Below are positions 37,719 to 48,935 of a stretch of 64,000 bases of DNA, piece after piece; the first letter of the stretch is position 1; each line of letters begins with the position of its first letter. The stretch spans positions 5,115,501-5,179,500 of the forward strand of contig BSYQ01000005.1 in assembly GCA_030272585.1 (NCBI GenBank), given 5' to 3'. The notes under the pieces were generated by a model. That model saw only the letters and a program-made list of their open reading frames with translations, was not told where the DNA came from and did not search any database. Made by a program: the position numbers and the translations under genes. Origin of the DNA: Bryopsis sp. KO-2023. Its lineage: Eukaryota; Chlorophyta; Ulvophyceae; Bryopsidales; Bryopsidaceae.

Positions 37719-40700
37719 ATGTCGAGCGATATTTACCACTATGGGATACCGGTCCTCACGGCTGTTTGGCCTGAGGGGAACGTGTTCGTTCTGGGTGGTG
37801 GCGGGGGCTCAGCGAAAACAGGCATCATGAACAGGTGGGAAAAAAAAGCAGCAGAAAATGAGCGAACTTCTGAAGGTTTTGCTTCACCCCACAAATTGCC
37901 AATGGATTTTGATCTGCAAACCAACCAGATTTCGTTTCTGAAATGGAACCGAGATTAAGATGTGTGGTAGTCCAAACTCGACTCCCCCCCCCAAAATAAA
38001 TAAATAAATAATACTAATAAATAAAATTAAAATCTTTCATGCATATTTCACGGTTGCAATTGTTAATTTTGGAGAGATTGTTTTGAAAGGATGGCTAAAT
38101 TGATGTGGGTGGTCAGGGTGTTGCTGGTGAAATTTGAGCATGGCAATCTTTCGGATCCCTTGAGTGAGGTAGATTGCAACGATGAATATCCCTTCAGGTA
38201 CATCAACATCAGCTCCGTTTCACAAATTGCTAAAATTGACCGTTCATATCCTGCAAAATCGATCAATTAGAAAGAAAAAACTTGAACGAGGTTTTTCCTG
38301 ACCCCCCAGAGTGCATTTTTGTGGCGATTTCTTCGCTAAAAAAAACAACTTTGGGAATTGTATGCATGGGATGGCATATCGAATCCCAACCTTGATTTAT
38401 TTCTAGGTGCGAAAATATTTATATAGGAAGGTACCTGGAAAGAGTGGTGGATTTTTTTTTTATTTCTGGTGAGGGCATTATAATCGTTTCTTTCCGATTT
38501 TTTGGCTGCAGGTTTGCCCTTCATCCGAATTCCTCTGATCTTGTGGTGGGTTTGGGTGCAAAGAGTGCCAAACATTTAAAAATAGAATCCCTGGAGAAAG
38601 CCGACAAAGCCAACACGAAGCTGGTGGAGGTCAGCGAGGGCGAGACGATCGAAAAGCTGGGGGCGATTTCTGAAGTGATTTCCAGTTTGAAATTCAGCCA
38701 GGATGGAAAGCTGTTGTGTTTGGGCTACGAGAGGGGCTGGATTCAAGTGTTCGAATGGCCTGAAATGAAAGAGAGAGTGAGATGCAGGTAATGGAGTGGA
38801 GTTTTTTTTTCTTCTTTTTTTCTTTTTTCAGGGGGGGGGGGGAATTATATCTATTCTTTTGTATGATTCGCTTCCTAAAATGAACAGCAGCGATTTTCGC
38901 CTGTTGTAGATTATGGAGGAGCAAAAGTTGACTTTTTTTCTTCGTTTTTTTCGTTTTTTTCTCAAGGTAGAGGGGGGGGGGAGGGTTGCCAAGGGCTAGG
39001 AATATCACTGTATGTACGGTGGAGGTGAGGTGTGTTTTTTTTCAAGAAATGTCGGCTTGAGGGAATTTTAACAGTGCTTTTGCTTTCAGCGGTTTGCAGG
39101 GATAACGTGGATTTCAGCAGCTTGAATGACATCGACGTTTCGCCTGATTCCCAAACCATCGCCACCACTTCGGAAAGAGGGCTGTGTGAATTTTGGAGCA
39201 TCGAGGATGGAAAACTGCTCAACACACTGAACAAACCAAGTGCGTATACTGGCATATCCATGTCAGCCCTGCTGAAACTCGAAACTCTGCTGAAATTTGG
39301 GTGGATTAGTGTTTTTCTTTGGTGTTTTTTTTTTCTTTCATGCATTGATTTGGAATTCGTTCGGGATTTTTGTTTTTGATGTTTTTAAGCAACTAATATT
39401 AAAACAAGAAAGGTTATTTATTGGATTGCATTTCATCTCATCCAGTCAAAAAACACATTTTTTAACTTTTTAATTTTTTTTTAATTTTTTTTTTTTTGGG
39501 GGGGGGGTTTAGTCTTTTCCTTCTCCCCTTTTTATGAATCAGGGTTTTTTATCCTGTTTTTTATTTCTTCTTTTTTCTTTTTCCCTCCAGGCCTTCGCGC
39601 TCCTCGTTATGCACACGTCAGGTTTCATCCTGCCAGCAGCTCCTGTCGGATTTACACCACGGTGAACACCGGAAAAGATGGAGGTTATTTGTTCAAGTGG
39701 TCGGTGGGAAAAAATTGGAAGCCGAAAATGATATGCAAGAGGAAAGTAGCCACGGAAGCCGTCAGCAGTTTTGCAGTCAGTCAGAGAGGGGATCTGCTGG
39801 CCATCGGAAACAACGTTGGCGATTTGCTGGTAATCTGCATGGCTGGGGCAATCCCTTTTGCTGAATACGAATAAAACGGAAAGGCAAAGAAAAGGATTAA
39901 CAGGAAGTACACTCTTTTTTTTGGGGAAATCTGGACAGGAAAAAAAAAGGAATGCCCCTGTGTTTTGACCTTTTTTTTTTCGAGGGAATTCCACGAGATG
40001 CCTGCCTGTTGTTTTATCTATAGAACATAAAAAAAAAGGTTTAACCCAGTTAAGTGACAGATCCATCACTAACATTCGCTGCAAAAGTAAAAATTTTGTT
40101 GCAAACCATAACCCCCCACGGTTTCTTGCCGACCCAATCAAAAGGTTACATGCAATCTTATATATTGCTGTATTCAATTGTCCTTTCTATTAAGAAAAAT
40201 TCTTGATTCAGGTAGTTTCTGGGGGAGGGATGTACCCCCTGCAAAAAGTGAAGGGTGCCCACATGGTTTTCGTCACAGCACTCGTTTTTCAAAACGAAAA
40301 CTTGGATGAGGTCCCCGGAAAAACGATCGGGTTGCTGTCTGCCTCGGCGGACCACAGTGCCAGAATCACGCACGTTCAAAAGAAAAGCGAATTGAGGGCA
40401 TGGTGAGGGGACCTCTTACTCATGCTGCCAAGCAAATTCGAAATTTTCTCTTTGGCTGCTCTTTCTGCGTCAAAAATTTCATGCTGAGACATGGTGTTTT
40501 GCGCCACCGGTTGCTTTCATGATGAGACATATTCTTATTGTTTTGAGAATCGTATCTCGCAAAACATGATTGTTATTGATAGTTGGTTTCGGTCATCGAC
40601 TTATTTTGGGGGTGCGTTTGCACAGGTTATCCGCCTACGCATGGTTGATTTTACTTATCCTCCTGGCTTGTCTGCTGATCCAACTCGACCGATACGCATC

Positions 40701-40731
40701 CACCACCAGCACCACCAAGGATGAGCTCTAG
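37719..40731 (+). CDS. SEC12-like guanine nucleotide exchange factor for SAR1, with C-terminal KDEL
   Basis: ER membrane protein that loads SAR1 with GTP to start COPII vesicle budding. Exons 37719-37834, 38117-38197, 38512-38787, 39100-39239, 39591-39829, 40212-40402, 40626-40731; phases agree, 382 aa. The N-terminal beta-propeller carries the catalytic potassium-binding loop GGGGGSAKTGIMN (residues 26-38) with the key Asn38. Later blades show YPFRFALHPNSSDLVVGLG, SLKFSQDGKLLCLGYERGWIQVF, DIDVSPDSQTIATTSERGLCEFW and LLSASADHSARI. One C-terminal span (WLILLILLACLLI) is followed by a short tail ending TTKDEL, so the tail is luminal and carries a canonical ER-retrieval signal. The propeller is shorter than in Arabidopsis SEC12/PHF1. 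Confidence 0.88.
37994..38011. repeat. (AAAT)n microsatellite after a C-run
   Basis: C-run at 37985-37993 joins AAAT repeats in SEC12 intron 1. Confidence 0.85.
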
Positions 40732-41458
40732 GTTCTTCTCGAAAACTGAAAGCTGTTTGCCCCTGCATCAAGTTCTCACGTAGTAACCATTGCCAAATGC
40801 TGCTTGCTCGAGGTTCAAAATTTCAGAATGAATTGGAAGTAGATGGGGTGACATTAGTTTTGTTTTGGTCTTTCACTTTATTTTTCTTGGTTGGTGGGTG
40901 TATCGAGTTTTGGGGTATCAGGAGGTTATATTCTCCAGATTTTTCGGCTTGAATCATCATTTGATTTGTTGTTTTTCTGAAGCTTTTGACCAGATGTGTG
41001 TTGTGGACCCTTGGATTTAATGGAAAAACTCTCAGTGCTTGTTTGACATAGTGTGGTAATCATCAATGCAAAGCTCCTTTTTGGTTCTGCATATTTATTG
41101 AGATAATGGCTGGAATTCACCATGGATATATCCAACAGCCCATATTTCACGATATGAAAACCAACTGCTCGAGGGGAAGACCAAGTTATAAAATTCACAG
41201 GGCTTCTTGACTCTTCTTTCTGTGCATTCAAGCACTCATTCTCCTTTCTGCCCAAATTTTCATTTCTCGAAACCCCAGTCCTCGACATTCCACCAGTCAG
41301 CCGTTTACAACAATACCGCCCCACCACAAAAGCCCACCTATCTCAAACCAAAATCTCCACTTTGCAACCTCGGGGCCATACAAACACGCACGAAACCAAG
41401 AAGGAAGTCCATCCACACCAAAAAGCAAGCCCGCCCCGAAAACAGAACCCAAGAACTA
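40732..41458. other. Convergent interval between SEC12 (+) and eS8 (-)
   Basis: T/G-rich on the plus strand to about 41.2 kb, then C/A-rich. No gene recognised; presumed 3' regions of both genes. Confidence 0.6.
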
Positions 41459-44004
41459 CTAATCACCAGCAGCAGCCTTTCCCTTTTTCTTCTGCATCTT
41501 CCTCGTGTAGAACTCGAGTTCCTTGCCTTCGAGAATGTATCCGTCGGCTTTACCGCATTGACCAGGTCTGGAGGAAATGCAAGCCAAAAGTCGACCGGTT
41601 TGGAAATGCTCCGCAACTTTCGGGTCCAAGGCTCGCCTGGCATTTAACCTGTCTTTGATGGCCTTCTTGTCATCCTCGGTCTGAAATATTATTTAAAAGA
41701 AAGACAGAAGAAAAAATCACCTCTTGATGAAATGATGGATTTTGCTAATACCTCCACCAGGAGAGCGTCAATTTGGAAGGGAGGAAAAAAACATGGTTTT
41801 CTTTTAGGCAAAAAATGCTTCCCAAATTGAGAATCAGCACTGATAACTGTGAGCAGCCAGATTGAATTCAAATCTGCAATATTATTTCATGGGAAAACAT
41901 AGCCCCACTCCAAAAAAACAGACAAAAGAGAGAAGGAAGACATCGAACCTAATGTTATATATATACGGTTCATTCCTGCAGTGCTTTTTTTTTTTTTTTT
42001 AAATGCAATTTAGCAGGAGGTCATTCCCCCCCCCCCTTCTGCCCATTCCCTTGATATTCTATGAATACCATACTAGACCAAGCGAACAGATAGATATGAA
42101 AAACCGGGCAACATGTCTGTGCATCATACAAATTATATACGCGCACGTGCATATCAGACATAATCTTCTCCACCCCCCAAAAAAAGAAAAAAGAAATCAT
42201 AACTATAGAAGCATAAATATAAACAAGAAAAAATTAAGAAAAAGAAAATGTTCAAAGCTATTCTTCTTCTTTTTTTTTTGGGGGGGGGGGGGGAAATTTA
42301 ATTGTTCACCAGCCATTCCTAGGGACTTTTTGTTTTATCTTCAAAACCCAGACAGAATTTCACACTGAAGACATTACTGAATAATCATTAACCGGCCAAA
42401 TGTTTTTAGTCAAAATGAAAGACTCGGTACATTTTTTTCCCTCCTGCATTCATAGATATCAACACCCAAAAACTTGTTCGAAAGTCCTTTATCCTTCGAG
42501 AAAGAGAGAAGATCTAACCACTATATTAACCACTGGGATTAATGGAGAAGTTGTTTTCCAAGGCAATTTCTGAACTCAGAGTTCCACAGCGAACTCCCTC
42601 CAAAGTTCCCCACGATTGCTTTTTGGAGACCATGGAACAATGGCTTCTGGCCCCCCACCATTTTTCTACTTTATTTTATTTTTCTGTTCGACGGATGGCA
42701 AAATTGCTGCACGATTTCGAAAAAAACTTACCCCCTCCATCTTGTCGAAATCGGGCATGATTTCAGTGACACCCTCCTTGTTCTTGACTCCCAGCTCCAC
42801 ACCATAATGACTCTGGTACCATTGTTTGAAAGGATGGGCATCCACCTGGACGATGGCAGCCTTCACCAAAGTCTTGGTTCTCACCTTTGTTTCAAAGAGA
42901 AAGGCGAAAAAAAAATTCAGCAAAACTGTTGGACTAATGAATATACCAACACAACACATTGGTTAATCAGGGGAAGCTACTAAGAGGAGGCCCCCCCCCA
43001 CGCAGAAAGAGATAGTGGCATCTAAAAATTGTTTCTTCCCCCCTCCCTCCACCCCCCCCCCCTCTTCTCCAAAAAAATACAGCAAACAAAAAGTGATCAA
43101 GACTCATTTACAAACCCTTGTTGAGATGGTATCTTTCAATCCTTACAAATTTGAATTGCCATTCTTTTTTTTCTTTTTTTTTCCGACCAATAAAGATACT
43201 TTTTTTCTAAATTCTTTCCCAAATTCTTCACAGAATCAAATGCTGGTCCCTGTCTATATCGTTGCCAATCATAGAACTCCCCCCAAGGGAAAAAAAATAG
43301 AGGGCAAAAACAGTCGAAACTAAAACAAACTCCCTGAAAAGCGGTCCTACAAACTGTGTGGTGATGCTGTTGAGTGAGATTTTACCAGGTCGTTGGATGT
43401 CGGGTGGTAGACGACATCCACGATACGGGTTCGTCTGGTGTACGCCTCGGATGGCCAAGAAAAAGAACCCGAATCCAAACGCAAGGCTCGCTTCTTGATG
43501 TTACCCCCTCGGCACCGCACTTTTCTCACGCATACGTTGGAGCTCAACCTGGTGTTGGCTGCTTGCCTTCCCAATTCGTATCTACCCATCCAATCACGCC
43601 AAAAAAAATGTCAAACTTTTGCAGAGAGAAGAAAAAAAACTTCCTGCAGACTCTTTACAGAGAAAAAAAAAAACGCTGTGAAAGGCCAGTATTTTCTCGA
43701 AGCTTGATATCCGATGACAAGAGTTTTTCTTTTCCTCGTTGGGAAAAGGGGGAACAAAAATAGAGGAGCCAGTTTTTAGGGAGAAAAAAAAACAAACGAA
43801 ATTCCAACTTACTTCCTCTTTTTCCTGTATTTCACCCTTCGCCCTCCCGTGGGCTTCTTCTTGGTGAGCGTCCCGCGCGTGATTCCTATTGCCCACGCCC
43901 AAAACAAATCAAAAACCAGTAAGCGCCCGAAACTTGGGGTGGGATGCCCCAATCCCAAAAAAACGAACAGCGACAAGGCCCACGGGTAACCCACACCCAC
44001 CCAT
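41459..44004 (-). CDS. RPS8: 40S ribosomal protein S8 (eS8)
   Basis: Small-subunit ribosomal protein eS8, which binds 18S rRNA. Exons in transcript order: 44004-44001 (only ATGG), 43885-43813, 43581-43386, 42884-42732, 41680-41459; 215 aa, close to the usual ~208. Family segments: [125 protein letters not shown], and a Lys-rich tail. The N-terminus departs from the common MGISRDxxHKRR. Splitting the gene right after ATGG is typical of ribosomal protein genes. Introns on the plus strand are C/A-rich except for one T(10)G(14) tract at 42270-42293. Confidence 0.95.
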
Positions 44005-44289
44005 TCTCGCTCTTTAACGACACTCCGCTAGAAAGCCCGCCCCCCGATCCAACAACCGCCGCCTCAAGAGAGTTTGCTTTTTTTGTTAGGGGAATGCGGC
44101 TGAAGTTGCAATTGGGTCTTGCGTTATTTCAAAAATCACCCAGATCCATTACCCATTTCCTCCAAATCGTGAATTCTATTTTTATTCTCGACAGTTTTGT
44201 GTCGCAGGTCGCGCTGTTTTTCTTGTCGAGCGAAAGGTTTCGACTCTGTCATCTCCTCGGGTCGTGTTTATTTTCCAGCAAGCCGCATA
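44005..44289. promoter_or_regulatory. Short bidirectional promoter, eS8 (-) and unknown gene (+)
   Basis: Only 285 bp separate the two start codons, so the promoters must overlap. Pyrimidine-rich stretches occur on each outgoing strand near the starts, as in 5' TOP leaders of ribosomal genes, but no start site can be fixed from sequence. Confidence 0.55.
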
Positions 44290-44883
44290 ATGGCTGTTAG
44301 TGAGCAACGCCGCGATATGGAGGAAATCCAGGCAGCGCCGAATCCGTTCGTTCATGCCATCGCGTTCCTCGCAGAGAGGCCGAGTCACGCTCGCTCCAAA
44401 GAGCTGCTCGCCAGACTTGGAAACCACGGTGGACCTCGCAATTCGGGCGCCCATATTCCCGACCCAATTCTCCCTCTGAGCGCGTCAAAATGCATGGCTG
44501 GTGATGAAGCGGACGCGTGGGAAATCTTCCCGGTTTGGAGCGACATGGAAGCTTTCTTGCAAAGACAGAGGGAACGAAAAACGGCTGTCTCGAAACACAG
44601 GAGAGATGCCGACGGCAGCAGCGCAGAAACCACCCCTAAGCGTCAGAAGCTCAGCACTGGGGTAGGGACGTCATCCGCGAGGATTTCTGGACGTCGTGCC
44701 AGTGTTGGGTTGTTGGACATATCGTCCGAGGGTAGAACTGGATGGAAGCCGAGACGAACCCCGAGCGCTGACGAAGTCGAGGGATGGAAGTACTTGAGCA
44801 TCTTTCGGAGCTCCCACGCGGGTGTGAAGCGCGGCCCTGGTTTTTTGCGGGACGACGTGGACGACGAGAGGGTGTCAGGATAG
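44290..44883 (+). CDS. Unrecognised 197-aa protein, probably nuclear
   Basis: Single exon starting MAVSEQRRDMEEIQAAPN. I do not recognise the family. The first third looks helical (PFVHAIAFLAERPSHARSKELLARLG). A middle block DAWEIFPVWSDMEAFLQRQRERK has aromatic and acidic residues followed by basic ones, and a Ser/Lys/Arg-rich part (TPKRQKLSTG) resembles a nuclear localisation signal. The C-terminal EVEGWKYLSIFR is another possible motif. GC-balanced codon use, a clean start context and the shared promoter with eS8 support a real, probably widely expressed gene. Confidence 0.6.
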   Translation: MAVSEQRRDMEEIQAAPNPFVHAIAFLAERPSHARSKELLARLGNHGGPRNSGAHIPDPILPLSASKCMAGDEADAWEIFPVWSDMEAFLQRQRERKTAVSKHRRDADGSSAETTPKRQKLSTGVGTSSARISGRRASVGLLDISSEGRTGWKPRRTPSADEVEGWKYLSIFRSSHAGVKRGPGFLRDDVDDERVSG

Positions 44884-46149
44884 GGAAAGAGTTCTACCGG
44901 CCTACTGGAGCTTATTGGGGGGAAAGTGCGTCATGGGGTGGGATGGCAATGGGTTGATTGGCATTGGGCGAACACCTCAAGAGGGGTGCAATATGCACTG
45001 GTAGGATACCTATTGCTTGGTGGGGTTCTTAGAGATATTGGTGGGGTGGTGTCCAAATGCAGTTAAAAGGCTTCAAAGGGGGTTTTCTCTGAGGGTGTGC
45101 TGGGGGTGCGAATTTGGGGTGCACACAAAACATGTCGCTTAGAGTTGCGAGATTAAAGGATGTACAACGCATGCTTCCAAGTCAAAGAAGTTTTTTTTCG
45201 ATTTTGTTTTTCTTCTTTTTTGGGGGGGGGTTGAGGTGGTCCTGAATGATTTTCGTATTGTCATCTTGAGGAAACTCATCCTACAGTTTGAGTGAAATGA
45301 AATCATCATCGTTTTTTTTCATTCATAAACCATTCCCAGTTAATGAGAACCCACCGCACCGTTGTCAGTTTTTCGTTCTTTCAGAATGCACCCCCACCCC
45401 CCCTTCCCCCCCTTCAAAAAAAGAGTAAATCAAACACAAAGACAAAACTGTCAGACTTCTTGTTGCTTCGGTTCTTATTGACACTCAACATTCAATATTC
45501 CCTTGGTCTCAGCCCCATCCCTAAACCCAACCAAGGAACAGCAAGACCTCGGGCAATTGTACATATCTATCACTACTGCATTCAGGTGAATGCTTAACTG
45601 GTCAGCATTCACAAACATCCATCTCGAAAATTCAGCTGGATATTCATATCATTTTGCCCCTCCTCTTTTTTCCAAACCATGCATTCTTTTTTTCCTTCAA
45701 TCATTCATCTGGTGATTTCTCCCCCCCCCCCCCTCCCGAATCGCACTCAAAAACACACAAAAACAAAGGAAGAATGGAGTTCAACCCCCCTTGGTGGAAA
45801 AAAAAGCAAAATCGCACCACAATACCAAACAGTAAAAATGAACCCAACCCAGAGACCTAATAACAATTCTCATGAGGGTGGTTACCACTTTATTGCTTCT
45901 TTCCCCAAAAAATAACCTAAAGACGCTGAGGAAAGCAGTCTGGCAAGCAGCCCAGTAATTATATGAGCATGTATATGTACAGTTTGAATACAGATAGCAT
46001 AACCCCCTTCAAGTTTCACCACAAAAACTATTTTCAGCAGTCGAGAACTCAAATCCAGTTCCATGCTTGGAAGGAAACTAATAGTCAGTCTGGTGAACAT
46101 CTCAAAATTAATGCCATGGTTGATGGATCCTCCCCCCCCAAAACAAAAC

Positions 46150-46180
<31 letters not shown>

Positions 46181-46499
46181 ACAAAAAGTCGAGCAAATAT
46201 GATCAGTTCTTTCCTTAATTTTTTTTTCTTCTTCCTGTCCTATCGATGAAACATTGTTGATTATCATTTTCCCTGCATGTGCAATATAATTTATGAAAAA
46301 CGAGCTACCTATTGAGGATAAATCTGAGATGGCAGCTATCCTACCTGCACCAGGTGGGCCCGGATTCTCTAACCCAGACTCATCCGGTCAAATCAGAACA
46401 CAGAAATGAAACCTCTCAGTTGTATATAAATAGATAAACATAGATATGTGTATAATGATGTCGGTCAGTTTGATGTCGGTGCTGCCACCTCCCTTTTCT
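44884..46499. other. Convergent interval between unknown gene (+) and bZIP (-)
   Basis: G/T-rich on the plus strand to about 45.3 kb (T6G9 at 45216-45230), then C/A-rich (C runs near 45390-45410 and 45720-45732). No gene recognised. Confidence 0.6.
46139..46188. repeat. (AAAAC)n / (AAAAAC)n microsatellite
   Basis: Five- and six-base units in succession after a C-run (46131-46138), in the 3' flank of the bZIP gene. Confidence 0.9.
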
Positions 46500-48218
46500 T
46501 CAAATGACCTTCCCCTGTAAAATCTTCGCACTGTAGTCTGTCATGCAGTCGGACCCTGGACTTTGCTGGATCGCTTGAGCAGAGAATCGCTGAGCAAAAG
46601 CGATTGGGTTCACTGTCGAAGGGTAGGAGGAAAAGATCAAGTGAGCGGCCTGCACAGGGGTGAGAATTTCTCGCAGGAGGATGGGGATTTGCCCCACAAA
46701 GCAGTTCAGCTCTTTGCGAAGATTATTCTTCAGCATCGCAGAGAAAATCGCTGTGTTCTGGCCATTGGTATATTGCACTGAAGAAGTGCTGGCACACTGG
46801 AAAAGAAAACATAGAACAAGATTGCTCAGATCTACAAGATCGTTTTGATCTGAACCACGAAATCGGAAGTGTGGAACATCTGATTTTCTTGCTGAAACGG
46901 CTGCGGGGGGTTCAGTCCAGGGGTTCGGTGATGTCTTACTTGCTTATTTAGCTCCTGTCGTTCGGTGAGAATCGACTGCATTTCGGAGTCGTAGTTTCTG
47001 AGGAGTTGCAAAAGGGCTGCGACTTGAGCCGGACTTAACGCCCCTTCGTAATCAGGACCCCACGAGGTTTCGTCGTAGTAGTTGCAGCGGCCGCTCAGCA
47101 GAACGAGCTGGATGGTGACGTCTATTGACGCCGAGACGAGTCTCGCTAGAAAGCTCGTCATGGGTGCTTTGCCTGAGGGTGCTCTGAGCACTTGGCACAG
47201 CGCGTGAACGTGTTCTCTCAAGTCCTGGCGTAGATTGACGGGGCTCACTGGATGTGCTGGCCCTGTTAGCAGCGCCTCGCGGAGTTGTGCCTTCAACAGC
47301 GAACTCTCCTCTTGGTACATCCTGATTTTTTTCTCCAGCAAGGAATTTTCGCGCGCCAAGGTTGTGTTTTCCCGAGTTGTGGCTCGCACTTTCTGCTGCA
47401 GCATTTCCATGCGCTCGAGCAGCCGTCCTTTCTTCTGTTTCACTCGTTCCCTGAAAAATAAAACTTTCTGTGTGAGCGTCAAAGATGAAACGAGATGTTT
47501 GCGGAAGCAAACTTATTTCCGAGTCCCAACCTTGAGCGCTGCTGGGCCTTCTTTCCAAAATGCTTCTGTATCGTTCTTTTTCCAGTGCTGCCCAGGGAGG
47601 GGGTGGTCCCGATTCGCTCCTGTGCCGTGAGGGGCACAACTGACGATAACACTTTTTCCCCATCCTCCTCCACGACCCTACAAACGACCCTGATTTTACT
47701 TAAGGCATGGAACAACATTGTGTTTCTTCCGATGACAATAGCCAGAGAGTTTCTGAGTTGCAGCACAACCAATCTTTCCAGCTGTGTTTGTTACGACAAC
47801 AACAGCCAGGACTCTGCGGAATCCAGCAGAACCAATCTTTCCAAGTGAGTTTATTCCGACAAGAACGGCCAGAAACTTGGGGGGTTGCAGCAGAAGAAAA
47901 AGGTACGCCAGACTCACGAATCGAACGATTCCTTTGCGGACGCCTTGCTTTCCTCGTCAGCCGCAGCCAACTCCAGAAGGTGTCCACTCACGTGCTCCCG
48001 AAACTCGTCAATCCCCTGATGACCTACAAAAACGAATACGATGCGCGTCAAGACGGCTTTGCTCCGAAACCTTGCGAGTGTCCTTATCCTGGAAAGGTAA
48101 AACCCTGCGACGTGCCTGTTGCGACGCTGCCTGTCGTATTCTCCACCAATAAATCTAGAGCGTCAAGGTCCGACAAGTCCCACGGCATACTGTCGAACAG
48201 TGCATCCATACCCTCCAT
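46500..48218 (-). CDS. bZIP transcription factor with a non-canonical basic region
   Basis: Five exons in transcript order: 48218-48104, 48023-47918, 47689-47531, 47450-46940, 46796-46500; phases agree, 395 aa. The N-terminus is acidic and hydrophobic (MEGMDALFDSMPWDLSDLDA), like an activation domain. The basic region FGKKAQQRSRERVKQKKGR (about residues 118-136) is split by an intron after QRS. Counting back from the zipper, the signature position that is normally Asn is Gly119, followed by the fixed Arg at 127. The heptad zipper is L137-L144-T151-L158-L165 with NTTLARENSLLEKK. The C-terminal half is not a known DNA-binding domain. It has two similar motifs, ALSPAQVAALLQLL and EILTPVQAAHLIF, in predicted helices. 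Family-level assignment is firm; subgroup is unknown. Confidence 0.8.
47740..47905. repeat. 63-bp tandem repeat, about 2.6 copies
   Basis: Degenerate units containing agccag, cagcagaaccaatctttcca and a tta-cgacaa block recur with a 63-bp period. The array fills the intron between bZIP exons 2 and 3 and stops at the exon 2 donor. Because 63 is divisible by three, both strands stay open through it. Confidence 0.75.
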
Positions 48219-48935
48219 TGTCGCAACTGGCAGGCCTCCTCCAAAGACCAACAAAATCGTGGAGCAGGTTGGTCTAGTCGCCACCCACCAAATCGCACGT
48301 GACACAATGCTGGGATGACAGAGCACTGAGGTCCTGGGCAGTCATAGGGGCCACTGGCTCCTCCAGGACAGAGACCTCCTGGGCCAACCCACCACCAAAT
48401 CGAATCGTTTCTCTGGGAGCTTCCTCATATTGGCACTGGGGTCGAACTTCTGAGCAACTACACACACACACGGGGACGCAGCTTCTACGATGCAAGACAG
48501 CGGATACTTTCGACATTCTGGATATTTCGCCAAACTCTGGGACGTCTTCTGGATGATCGGACGATGGAGAATGGAATTTGAGCCACTTCTTTTTCGATCT
48601 TTGTTTGGTGTTTGTCTGACTCGTAAAAACACACACACACCCTCTGTGGCAATCCACCCAGCTGGGGTTAATTGCAGGAACAGGAGCTGTTGGCTGCAGG
48701 ATATTCCAGTGCAGGGAAAACAGTGGAGGCGGCCCACCCAACTAATATATATCATGTCGACCGAACCGCCCACAACTCGAATGAGAACTCGTCAATCAAT
48801 GTTAGGGGTCCATCAATATCACCATCCAAAATTTCAGTTGGGCTCCAGGTGCGACCCGAAGTGAAGGAGGACGTTGGAACACGCCTTCCTCCAAGGCAGG
48901 CCAAAAAAAGGGGGCCAAAAAAGGGCTGTTTCAAC
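48219..48935. promoter_or_regulatory. Divergent region, bZIP (-) and E(z)-like gene (+)
   Basis: 717 bp between the bZIP start and the first in-frame ATG of the methyltransferase. The methyltransferase frame is open back to 48672, and a possible acceptor (attgcag) ends at 48677, so part of this stretch may be coding or a 5' exon junction. Confidence 0.5.

Noticed and set aside
47707-48318. 203-codon plus-strand frame with Gln-rich repeated segments
   Set aside because: It lies antisense to bZIP exons 1-3 and owes its length to the 63-bp intron repeat; the minus-strand exons have better splice sites and a recognisable bZIP.
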